Part shown: piece after piece, positions 1 through 7,002 of the stretch
Position numbering within the stretch: the first letter of the stretch is position 1
Layout: each line of letters starts with the position of its first letter
Assembly: GCA_020061995.1 (NCBI GenBank)
Contig: JAGUXE010000266.1
Coordinates: 1 to 12,528 of the forward strand
Source of the DNA: Ignavibacteriales bacterium
GTDB taxonomy: Bacteria > Bacteroidota > Ignavibacteria > Ignavibacteriales > Ignavibacteriaceae
Length of the DNA stretch: 12,528 bases
Direction: 5' to 3'
Notes under the pieces: model-generated
Databases searched by the model: none
What the model was told of the DNA's origin: nothing
The model's input: only the letters and a program-made list of their open reading frames with translations
Position numbers and translations under genes: made by a program

Positions 1-645
1 ATATAGCTTTCCCTTAAATGATTCTTTCTTTATGGTTGCAAAGAATCCCCAGATTGACCAGTATTCTGTAACAATAAATTTTTGGATTTCAACTTCTCGT
101 TCACAAATTAAACGAAGTGCAACTGATTGAACTCTTCCAGCAGATAATGAATTCCCGGACTCTTCAATAATAGCTCTCCATAAGAAAGGTGATACTTTAT
201 AACCAATAAGGCGATCCATGACTCTACGAGCTCTCTGTGAGGCGACCAAGTCTTTATCAATATCTCTAGGATTATTTATCCCCTTTAACACACCATTTTT
301 AGTAATCTCATTAAAAAGTACCCGAAATACTTGCGATTTATTATCTGGATTAATCACTTCAGCAATATCCTGTGCAATCGCTTCACCTTCACGGTCAGGG
401 TCAGTTGCGATAAATATTTTTGTGCTTTTAAGTGCAAGTGATTTAATTTTTTTTATCAAATCACCTTTACCTCGAATATTGACAAACTGAGGTAAAAAAT
501 TATTATCAACATCAATTCCAATTTTAGTTTTTGGTAGATTTCTAATGTGCCCCACCGTAGCTTCCACAACATATTCTTTGCCTAAATATTTGTTTATTGT
601 TTTTGCTTTTGCAGGAGATTCAACAAGTACGAGTTTTTTTGCCAT
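1..645 (-). CDS. topA: DNA topoisomerase I, N-terminal part (runs off the window)
   Basis: Type IA topoisomerase that relaxes negatively supercoiled DNA by nicking and passing one strand. The ATG at 645 opens a frame of 215 codons that is still open at base 1, so only the N-terminal third or so is here. The Toprim domain is plain: the start MAKKLVLVESPAKAKT carries the catalytic Glu9, and ATDPDREGEA carries the metal-binding Asp82, Asp84 and Glu86. It is followed by the family blocks ASQRARRVMDRLIGYK (135-150) and LSAGRVQSVALRLI (167-180). The active-site tyrosine and any C-terminal zinc fingers lie outside the window. The start is 5 bases after the smg stop, and the pair smg-topA is also adjacent in E. 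coli. No good Shine-Dalgarno sequence precedes the ATG. Identification is secure. Confidence 0.97.
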   Translation of the reverse strand, partial: MAKKLVLVESPAKAKTINKYLGKEYVVEATVGHIRNLPKTKIGIDVDNNFLPQFVNIRGKGDLIKKIKSLALKSTKIFIATDPDREGEAIAQDIAEVINPDNKSQVFRVLFNEITKNGVLKGINNPRDIDKDLVASQRARRVMDRLIGYKVSPFLWRAIIEESGNSLSAGRVQSVALRLICEREVEIQKFIVTEYWSIWGFFATIKKESFKGKLY

Positions 646-650
646 ATTTT

Positions 651-1130
651 TTAGTTCACTTTATCAGATAAATAGAGTAATAAACGGCTTCCTGGTAGTG
701 TGATACGATTGATTTCAAATAATGATGCTAAAACCATATAATTTAAATCCTCGTTTGAAATTCTATCAAGAGGTAAATATTCTATGCTTTTAATAATATT
801 GTCTATATCCAGTGGGGTAAGTAAACCGGCATTCATAAGTTTAAGAATGCGGTTATAATTATCCATTCCAATAGCATCAATTTCTTCATCTGATAGAATT
901 CTAACGCTACTTGTGACAATCTCACCTCTATTAATTTTTTCAAGATTGGAAATCATTTTGTCATATATCCAACTGTAAGCCGTTGCGACTGTTTGTGTAT
1001 CAAATCTTTTATTTTTGTATAAATATTTTTCAATCTTATCTATGGGGGAATCTACAATAATCCCTTCAAGAATAGCTGATAATATATCGACTAATTCTGA
1101 GTTAACGTTATTTTGAGTAATTAATTTCAT
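651..1130 (-). CDS. smg: Smg/DUF494 family protein
   Basis: A 159-residue soluble, mainly helical protein of the Smg (DUF494) family, whose molecular function is not established. The recognisable part is residues 77-140: RILSDEEIDAIG, a helix NRILKLMNAGLLTP, and ISNEDLNYMVLASLFEI near the end. These align with the E. coli Smg blocks RIYTPEECERLD and FDLEDLKWVILMVLFNI as I remember them. The N-terminus (about 1-65) is less conserved but has the expected short helices. There is no signal peptide or membrane segment. The ATG at 1130 lies inside the end of ybeY (23-base overlap), and the stop is 5 bases before topA, so translation with both neighbours is probably coupled. In gammaproteobacteria smg sits between dprA and topA; here the upstream partner is ybeY. 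Confidence 0.85.
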   Translation of the reverse strand: MKLITQNNVNSELVDILSAILEGIIVDSPIDKIEKYLYKNKRFDTQTVATAYSWIYDKMISNLEKINRGEIVTSSVRILSDEEIDAIGMDNYNRILKLMNAGLLTPLDIDNIIKSIEYLPLDRISNEDLNYMVLASLFEINRITLPGSRLLLYLSDKVN

Positions 1131-1548
1131 TGTTTATCTTTTTTAAAAAGTAATTTTCCTTTAATTTCATTTTTTTCTTGTCTCGACTTATCTTATCATC
1201 ATATCCAACCAGATGCAGAATACCATGAATTATGAGTCTCAATAACTCATCTCTCAATGAAACATCATACCTTACAGCATTAATTTCTGCATCTTCTAAT
1301 GAGATGAATATCTCACCATCAATTATTGACAGTTCATTACTATAATTAAAAGTAATAATATCTGTTTTATAATCGTGATTAAGGTACTTTTTGTTTAGTT
1401 CAAGAATTTGTGAATCACTCAAAATATTAATTTGGAGCGAATATAATTCAACTGATAAATCGTTCAATACACTTTTAACGATTTCTTGAATTTCTCGCTT
1501 AGTGAGTTGAATTTTTTTGTAAAAGAAAACAACTAATTTATTAATCAT
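1108..1548 (-). CDS. ybeY: Endoribonuclease YbeY (rRNA maturation factor)
   Basis: A 146-residue single-domain UPF0054 protein, a metal-dependent RNase needed for 16S rRNA 3'-end maturation and ribosome quality control. The family signature appears as HGILHLVGYDD at 108-118; His108 and His112 are the first two metal ligands. The third position, usually His in proteobacteria, is Asp118 here. Upstream, LNHDYKTDIITF (57-67) matches the conserved block normally written TDVLSF, and DGEIFIS (77-83) follows. I chose the ATG at 1548. An in-frame TTG three codons earlier (1557) would add only MIL. No Shine-Dalgarno sequence is visible. The gene follows the only sizeable non-coding gap in the window and overlaps smg by 23 bases. 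The C-terminal tail is lysine- and asparagine-rich. Confidence 0.93.
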   Translation of the reverse strand: MINKLVVFFYKKIQLTKREIQEIVKSVLNDLSVELYSLQINILSDSQILELNKKYLNHDYKTDIITFNYSNELSIIDGEIFISLEDAEINAVRYDVSLRDELLRLIIHGILHLVGYDDKISRDKKKMKLKENYFLKKINNEINYSK

Positions 1549-1630
1549 TAATATCAATTATAAATCTACTGGCAATGAAGCATTTTTTTTCTAAAGAATC
1601 AACTTTAAAATAATATTATGATAAAGAGCT
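1549..1630 (-). promoter_or_regulatory. 82-base intergenic gap with a possible promoter for ybeY-smg-topA
   Basis: This is the longest non-coding stretch in the window. On the minus strand a perfect TATAAT occupies 1562-1557, only 8 bases upstream of the ybeY ATG, so a transcript from it would be almost leaderless. No convincing -35 box lies 16-18 bases upstream of it. A TTGATT at 1602-1597 is too far away to pair with it, and the hexamer 17 bases beyond (TTCATT) is a poor -10. The AT-rich composition makes a chance TATAAT likely. No intrinsic terminator for the gene before it is visible. Treat this as a candidate only. Confidence 0.22.
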
Positions 1631-2167
1631 TTACTGATTGTTAAAAAAATCATTTAAAGATTGAACGGTTAATTCAGTATATTTTTTATAACGATTTGCA
1701 GATGCATCAAAATCCAGAATTTCTTTTTCACTTAGTTCTCTAACAATTTTTCCGGGTACTCCGGCAACTAATGTTCCGGATGGTACTTTAAATTTAGGTT
1801 TAACTACGGTTCCTGCAGCAACCATGGAATATTTCTCTACCACCGCACCATCTAATACTACCGCCCCCATCCCAATTAGACATAAATCTTCAAGAATGCA
1901 ACCGTGCAATGTAACACTATGCCCGATTGTAACTTTACTACCAATAATTAAAGGGTATACGTTATTTGTAACATGTAGCATGGAGCCGTCTTGGACATTC
2001 GTCATTTCTCCAATTTTAATAAAATTAACATCCCCTCTTATTACTGTGTTGTACCAAATACTACTATAATCACCAATTGTGACATCACCAATTATTTTAC
2101 TTCCAGAAGCCAGAAATACATTATCTGCGAAATTTGGAAGTTTCCCCAAATAAGGGAAAATTTTCAT
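1631..2167 (-). CDS. Gamma-class carbonic anhydrase-like hexapeptide-repeat protein
   Basis: A 178-residue left-handed beta-helix protein of the gamma-carbonic anhydrase family (YrdA/PaaY/CaiE-like), expected to be a cytosolic trimer with metal at the subunit interfaces. Hexapeptide turns such as IIGDVTIGDYSSI and IGSKVTIGHSVTLHG run from about residue 20 to 140. The three metal-ligand histidines are present: His65 in GSMLHV, and His83 and His88 in IGHSVTLHG. Arg44 (RGD) and Gln59 (NVQDG) fit the family active site. The family ending AGVPGKIVREL is followed by a C-terminal helix. Whether it hydrates CO2 cannot be told, since many members show no activity. I chose the ATG at 2167 because MKIFPYLGKLP is the usual family N-terminus and it leaves 8 bases after the DUF3108 stop. 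ATGs at 2203 and 2218 would overlap that gene. Confidence 0.88.
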   Translation of the reverse strand: MKIFPYLGKLPNFADNVFLASGSKIIGDVTIGDYSSIWYNTVIRGDVNFIKIGEMTNVQDGSMLHVTNNVYPLIIGSKVTIGHSVTLHGCILEDLCLIGMGAVVLDGAVVEKYSMVAAGTVVKPKFKVPSGTLVAGVPGKIVRELSEKEILDFDASANRYKKYTELTVQSLNDFFNNQ

Positions 2168-2175
2168 TTCATCAT

Positions 2176-3000
2176 TTAACCTTGAAATTTTGGTGGGCTC
2201 CATCCTTCTCTTTTCCATGATTTTAATTCGAGTGTAACATTGCCAATAATAACTTTCATTTTTGCAATAATTGGAATAGCAGCTTCATCATTTGAAAACC
2301 AGCCTTCAAAGTAACCTGTAAGTCCAAATACGCTTATAAAATCTGTTTGTCCATCCAGTCGAACTGTTGAAATATCATAGTCAACAGCATCAATATTTAA
2401 CTTTTCGACTTTATCATAAAAATTAACTTTTGTGAAGACTTTTTCTTCGTTAACAAAACAGGGCAAAGATTCAGATTTTTTTTTACCGGTATTCATTCTA
2501 GCGTAATAGAATATTGATAAACCGTCGTGAAACATAGATTCTGCATAAGTAGTAGAATCTGTCCACAATTCTTCAGGTTCAACTTTCCCTTTTTTTACTC
2601 TAAGTTTTCCATTTTGATAATCAAAAAAATACTCAGTAAAAGTCGTGTATGTCTCTTTTCTCACCAAGCCTCTGAAATAGTCCGAATAAAAGGAATTATT
2701 AACTTTACTATAATAGATTTGATGAAGATCGACAAAGGGAATACCCGAATAAGAATCGATATAAGCTATTGTAGAATATACAGGTTTTGAATCAACAGTT
2801 TTTTTGTTGAGAATTTTTAGCTTAACCTCTCCAAGTTTAATGAAGCCATACCTTACAACGTAAGTTATTTCTTCACCGACCTTCATTTCCTTTTGAATAG
2901 GCTGGATAGTTTTCTCTACAATTCGTACTGTAGATGCATAAACAACAAGCACTAGTCCAATAATCAAAACTGAATTAAAAATTCTTAACGATATTTTCAT
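2176..3000 (-). CDS. Secreted DUF3108 domain-containing protein
   Basis: A 274-residue exported protein. Residues 1-24 form an N-terminal hydrophobic segment (FNSVLIIGLVLVVYAST) that could be a signal peptide or a membrane anchor; no lipobox cysteine is seen. The rest reads as a DUF3108 domain: VGEEITYVVRYGFIKLGEVKL (41-61) is the characteristic opening (good start, bulky Tyr, then Gly-Glu), followed by alternating beta-strands up to the C-terminus WSPPKFQG. The function of DUF3108 is unknown; it is a periplasmic beta-rich domain common in Bacteroidota and Proteobacteria. The ATG shares four bases (ATGA) with the stop of the upstream S41 protease gene, which suggests coupled translation and perhaps a shared envelope role. 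The family call rests on my recognition of the N-terminal block. Confidence 0.75.
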   Translation of the reverse strand: MKISLRIFNSVLIIGLVLVVYASTVRIVEKTIQPIQKEMKVGEEITYVVRYGFIKLGEVKLKILNKKTVDSKPVYSTIAYIDSYSGIPFVDLHQIYYSKVNNSFYSDYFRGLVRKETYTTFTEYFFDYQNGKLRVKKGKVEPEELWTDSTTYAESMFHDGLSIFYYARMNTGKKKSESLPCFVNEEKVFTKVNFYDKVEKLNIDAVDYDISTVRLDGQTDFISVFGLTGYFEGWFSNDEAAIPIIAKMKVIIGNVTLELKSWKREGWSPPKFQG

Positions 3001-4601
3001 TTCAATTTGGCTATTTCTTTAGCAGTATTAAATAATGAATTGGCTTTTTTAATTACATTATCACTTGGGATTAAAACTGAATACCAACCATCATTTTTCC
3101 AATAATTACGCGCTATCTGAGCTTTTAATCTTGCAGAAATATACGATTTGTCTTTTCGGTATTGTTCATCCTCAAATTTTACATCTTTTGATTTTGCAAA
3201 TTCAATAAAACTCTGCAGTTCATTTTCAGAAAAAGAAAAGTTTTTCTTAAACGACTCAATATCATCACCATAAGTGTTTTTAATTTTGTCCCCTTCAGCA
3301 TCTAAATAATTGAGCGTATAAAGATAGAAAACATTTTTTCTCAAAAGATTTGCAGAATAATCAGTTAACTTTTCAGATCGAACTATGTAATCTGGCGTAA
3401 TTCCGCCACCGCCGTAAACGATACGACCACTATTAGTTTTATATGTTGGTCTACTTGTATCTTTTTCAGCTGAATGAGTAAGATTTTCTCCCTCACTCTC
3501 ATCACGTTCCATTAGCTCGGAATAATAATCCTTTTTGTCGGCGTATTTGCGTTGGATAAGACGTCCTGAAGGAGTAAAGTATTCGGAGATTGTTAGACGA
3601 ACAGCACTTCCATCAGGTAAAGTAAATTGACGTTGCACTAATCCTTTACCGAATGAGGTTTCTCCAACTACTAATCCCCTATCCCAGTCTTGAACAGCAC
3701 CGGATACAATTTCACTTGCAGATGCACTTCCCCTATTAATAAGAACAATTAACGGAATTTTTTCATATGGTGAATTGAGTGATGCGAAAAAGTCTTCGTT
3801 AAATTCAGATTTACGACCTCGTGTATAAACAATCTTTTTATCTCCATCAATAAATAAATCAGTAATCTGAAAAGCTTGATTCAAATAACCACCCGGATTA
3901 TTCCGTAAATCAAGAATTAATTGTTTCATCCCTTTTACTTCAAGTTCACGCAATGCAGATATTAATTCCTCTGTTGTTTGCTCTGCAAAACGGGAAACAC
4001 TTATATATCCAGTCTTTTCATCTATCATTATTTTTGCATCGACTGAATAAAGTGGAATTTTATCACGTGTTATCTCATAATCTGTCAATCCTTTTATACC
4101 CTGACGCAGAATACTAACCTTCACTTTGGTTCCCGAAGGTCCACGAAGTTTTTTGCGGACATCATCATTAGAAATACCAATTACATTTACACTATCGATT
4201 TTTAAGATTCTATCACCGGCTTGAATTCCAAGTTGCTCGCTAGGTCCTCCGGTTATAGGCGAGACTACTGTTAGTGTATCATTTACTATTTGAAATTCAA
4301 TTCCTACACCTTCAAAATTTCCGCGAGTTTCTTCTTCAACCGCTTCCATTGCTTTCTTTGGAATATATACAGAATGGGGGTCAAGTTCGTTCAACATTCC
4401 CTTAATTGCAGCCTCAACTAATTTATGAGAATCGACTTCTTCTACATAATATCTTTGAGTAAAACTTAATACATCATTAAATTTTTTCAGATTCTCGATT
4501 AAATTATCACCCGACATTACTTTCTGAATTTGAGTACCAAGCAGAATTCCTGTTGTAAGAATAATTATCATTAATGGAAGTCTGAATTTTCTATAGTTCA
4601 T
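2997..4601 (-). CDS. S41 family carboxyl-terminal processing protease (CtpA/Prc type)
   Basis: A 534-residue serine protease anchored at or exported across the inner membrane (hydrophobic stretch 8-28), acting on C-termini of envelope proteins. Domain order: an N-terminal helical region with the typical LDPHSVYIP (73-81), a PDZ domain (about 96-168, with GVGIEFQI and AGDRILKID), then the S41 core. The catalytic residues are Ser294 in GSASASEI, Lys319 in SFGKGLVQ and the supporting Gln323; the Ser-Lys spacing of 25 equals that of E. coli Prc and B. subtilis CtpB. DLRNNPGG (231-238) is also a family hallmark. About 125 residues after the core (410-534) are helical and charged, as is common in Bacteroidota members. 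An AAGG sits six bases before the ATG. It starts 8 bases after the barrel gene and shares ATGA with the DUF3108 gene. Confidence 0.95.
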   Translation of the reverse strand: MNYRKFRLPLMIIILTTGILLGTQIQKVMSGDNLIENLKKFNDVLSFTQRYYVEEVDSHKLVEAAIKGMLNELDPHSVYIPKKAMEAVEEETRGNFEGVGIEFQIVNDTLTVVSPITGGPSEQLGIQAGDRILKIDSVNVIGISNDDVRKKLRGPSGTKVKVSILRQGIKGLTDYEITRDKIPLYSVDAKIMIDEKTGYISVSRFAEQTTEELISALRELEVKGMKQLILDLRNNPGGYLNQAFQITDLFIDGDKKIVYTRGRKSEFNEDFFASLNSPYEKIPLIVLINRGSASASEIVSGAVQDWDRGLVVGETSFGKGLVQRQFTLPDGSAVRLTISEYFTPSGRLIQRKYADKKDYYSELMERDESEGENLTHSAEKDTSRPTYKTNSGRIVYGGGGITPDYIVRSEKLTDYSANLLRKNVFYLYTLNYLDAEGDKIKNTYGDDIESFKKNFSFSENELQSFIEFAKSKDVKFEDEQYRKDKSYISARLKAQIARNYWKNDGWYSVLIPSDNVIKKANSLFNTAKEIAKLK

Positions 4602-4609
4602 ATAAAACC

Positions 4610-6259
4610 TTAAATAGTGAATTTAAATAATAAGTGTAAATCCCAGTATTTTTCAATTTCATTTAATTGCTTGTTTATACTGAAATAATTGCCACCAAAT
4701 TGTAAATCAATTCCCCTTCGATATTCATAATTGAATAAAAAAGAAACCTTACGAAAATATTCTTTTGATCCTTCTAGAAATCCGGCAGTTTGCGAATCAA
4801 AAGTTCTATGTCCAAAATTTATATCACCACCGACATTTTTTATTACATTTTTTAGACTGTCAATCGGATTTGCTCCATGAACTGAGTAACCTATGTTAAG
4901 CAATAAATTTAGATTATGTCTAAAACGATAGTTAACCTTAAAACTTATATTCGAGCTATTCGGCTTGAATTCTGTACTTAATGGGTAATAATAATTTGAA
5001 TAATTATTTGACACTAACCTATGACTGAAAACATACGGATCAATTCTCATATATTCAATATGAAAATCAATGGGAATAAATTTGTACAAGTTATATGATG
5101 ACATTCCAATCTGATATAACAGCTGATTACCCCACCAACCACTTCCCAATTTTGCATAATCAATATCATCCATCAATAATGTTGAGTAGAAATGTAAACC
5201 ATCAATTGAATTATTTGCAACATCAAAAAAAAGTAATGAATTATCACGATCTTGACTTGCATGTTCAACTGATTTGTAAAAATTAAATGGATTTATGTAC
5301 GATAGATCAGGAGAACGATTTGAATAAACAATCATTTCACCAAATCCGAAATTAAAATGACGAGAAATTGAAATCCCTATCCGATGATAACCTACATATT
5401 TTTCTTCAATTTTTTGAACACCGCCTGTGATGGAATCATTTAATAAACTTTTATTTCCTAATAATTTTCCGTGTAAATAATCGAAAGAAAAGATGCCAAA
5501 CCTCATTGACAAAGTTGCATGATCAAATTTTGGCGAGTACGAACCGATTATGGGTTTATTAATTCCATAACCAATATTGATATATTCTCTTCCAATTTTG
5601 AATTTGACATTTTCAAAATCAAGCGAAAGATGTCCTCGTGTATTATCAAAAAAAGATTGTTCAGGTGATTCGTTTAGTTTAAAGTTTTGGCTCAATTCTC
5701 TTACAGTTAATGCAGATGCTTTGTTTGAGAAAATTATTCCATTACTTCCCTCCAGATGAAAACCAAATCTTTTATAAAATGTTCCTCTAAAAATACCGGT
5801 CAAATTGCCCAATATTGCAGGTGATAAATCTGAGTTTTTATCTGTGGAAATAGATTTTGATTCCCAAATTGTATTCACGAATAATGAGCCAATCTCTTTT
5901 TCTGTATTGAAGTAGACAAATCTTTCATTATCATCCAAAAAGTTATATTCAATATTATTAAATAAACCGGTTAACTTTTTTGTTGATTGATTAATGTCAT
6001 ACAGAAACTCATTTTTAAGTTTTTCTAACAATAACAAGTCTGAATTATCTAGATTAGATTTTTGCCCATCTATTTCAGTAATAAATTTTGCTGCATCACT
6101 TCTTGTTAAAGGTATGTGTGAAAGATTAAAATTGTCAATAATATCAAGGATTTGCATTCTTTCAAGAAAAGGATAAATTCTATGATCAATCGAAAGATAT
6201 TCGGCTTGTCCAAAAAGGAAATTACTGAAGAAAATAATAAACAAAATTTTTGATCGCAT
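4610..6259 (-). CDS. Putative outer-membrane beta-barrel protein, Wzi/capsule-assembly-like
   Basis: A 549-residue exported protein with a signal peptide (FIIFFSNFLFGQ, cleavage probably after Gln18 or Ala19). Residues 20-65 hold a helical motif, HRIYPFLERMQILD followed by IPLTRSDAAKFI. This matches the short helical N-terminus I associate with Bacteroidota/Ignavibacteria proteins annotated as capsule assembly Wzi family. From about residue 95 to the end the sequence alternates short amphipathic, aromatic-rich strands with Asn/Ser/Asp-rich turns and finishes in the strand WDLHLLFKFTI, as expected of a transmembrane barrel. The start ATG shares one base with the stop of the glycosyltransferase gene (TAATG), implying coupled translation and possibly a role in surface polysaccharide. 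No catalytic motif is seen. Another barrel family is possible; the outer-membrane location is more secure than the Wzi link. Confidence 0.6.
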   Translation of the reverse strand: MRSKILFIIFFSNFLFGQAEYLSIDHRIYPFLERMQILDIIDNFNLSHIPLTRSDAAKFITEIDGQKSNLDNSDLLLLEKLKNEFLYDINQSTKKLTGLFNNIEYNFLDDNERFVYFNTEKEIGSLFVNTIWESKSISTDKNSDLSPAILGNLTGIFRGTFYKRFGFHLEGSNGIIFSNKASALTVRELSQNFKLNESPEQSFFDNTRGHLSLDFENVKFKIGREYINIGYGINKPIIGSYSPKFDHATLSMRFGIFSFDYLHGKLLGNKSLLNDSITGGVQKIEEKYVGYHRIGISISRHFNFGFGEMIVYSNRSPDLSYINPFNFYKSVEHASQDRDNSLLFFDVANNSIDGLHFYSTLLMDDIDYAKLGSGWWGNQLLYQIGMSSYNLYKFIPIDFHIEYMRIDPYVFSHRLVSNNYSNYYYPLSTEFKPNSSNISFKVNYRFRHNLNLLLNIGYSVHGANPIDSLKNVIKNVGGDINFGHRTFDSQTAGFLEGSKEYFRKVSFLFNYEYRRGIDLQFGGNYFSINKQLNEIEKYWDLHLLFKFTI

Positions 6260-7002
6260 TATCTAACTTGTTCCCAAATTTTCGATAAAGATTTATTTTT
6301 TAATACAACCGAGACCGAGTTTAAAAACCATGATGAAGTTACATTCAAATAGCCATATTTTCGGTATCTGCGGGGTGATTCGTAAACAAATATATTATTA
6401 GCAAACAATATTTTACTTTTTTTTCTGATTCTTCTAAACAGATCAAAATCTTCTCCAGCCGCTAACATGCTATTATATCCATTCATTTCCTCAAATACTT
6501 TTCGTCTCACTACTTGACATTCACCTCTGCCCATTCCCATGCCGCAAACATTCATTAATTTGAAGTACCAGTTATAAAAACCATGAAATATTCTATCTGC
6601 AAAGATTTCTTCGTCTTTAAATATTTTTACATTACATGCCATTCCGGAATATTCCGATGGAATAAAATATTCATCCAAATAATTGAAAAACTCTAAAATG
6701 TTATCGAATACAACATCGGCATTAAGAAATACTAAAACGTCTCCATCTGCTAACATTGCACCATCATTTCTACCAGAAGCAATATTTTGCCTAAAATTGT
6801 CTGTATGTATTTTAATTTTATCTACAAATGGTAAAGCAAAATTGATAGTATTATCTCTGCTTCCACCATCAGATAAAATTATTTCTATTGAATATTTATC
6901 TCTAAGTTCTGATGATGAAAATTGTTCTAATAATTGAGGGAGAAGTTTTTCCTCATTCATCGTTGGAATAATTATACTGTATTTAATCTCTTCTTTAATC
7001 AA
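6259..7002 (-). CDS. Family 2 glycosyltransferase (GT-A fold)
   Basis: About 247 residues, cytosolic, transferring a sugar from a nucleotide-sugar donor; the acceptor is unknown. Counting from the TTG at 7002, the features are the start YSIIIPTMNEE (8-18), DGGSRDNT (45-52) for nucleotide binding, FLNADVVF (92-99) as the DxD-type metal site with Asn in the first position, and GEDFDLFRRI (183-192) with the likely catalytic acidic pair. The tail ESPRRYRKYGYL plus a Trp-Phe-Leu-Asn helix recalls GT2 proteins of the TIGR04283 type. No transmembrane segment is clear. The start is uncertain. TTG at 7002 shares TTGA with the upstream stop and has AGGG eight bases before it. GTG at 7008 is in frame but only two bases from that AGGG. 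The stop overlaps the barrel start as TAATG. Confidence 0.87.
   Translation of the reverse strand: MIKEEIKYSIIIPTMNEEKLLPQLLEQFSSSELRDKYSIEIILSDGGSRDNTINFALPFVDKIKIHTDNFRQNIASGRNDGAMLADGDVLVFLNADVVFDNILEFFNYLDEYFIPSEYSGMACNVKIFKDEEIFADRIFHGFYNWYFKLMNVCGMGMGRGECQVVRRKVFEEMNGYNSMLAAGEDFDLFRRIRKKSKILFANNIFVYESPRRYRKYGYLNVTSSWFLNSVSVVLKNKSLSKIWEQVR

Noticed and set aside
218..490. A 90-codon open frame on the plus strand
   Set aside because: It lies wholly antisense to the well-conserved N-terminus of topA and shows no recognisable motif.
1583..1606. T-tract next to a small hairpin (TAAAG with CTTTA), considered as a terminator
   Set aside because: On the minus strand the tract after the hairpin is A, not T, and on the plus strand the T-tract comes before the stem. 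The stem is only about five A/T-rich pairs.
1610..1619. Perfect palindrome ATAATATTAT, considered as an operator
   Set aside because: Short, pure A/T, and expected by chance in sequence this AT-rich; no second copy was noticed nearby.
1824..2179. Two overlapping open frames on the plus strand
   Set aside because: Both are antisense to the hexapeptide-repeat gene; the repeats in that gene explain the lack of stops.
2527..2790. An 87-codon plus-strand frame
   Set aside because: Antisense to the DUF3108 gene, with low-complexity Ile/Phe/Ser content typical of AT-rich shadow frames.
6343..7002. NAD instead of DxD in the glycosyltransferase as a sign of lost activity
   Set aside because: The first acidic position is variable in GT2 proteins of this kind (HAD and NAD occur), and the essential second Asp is kept.
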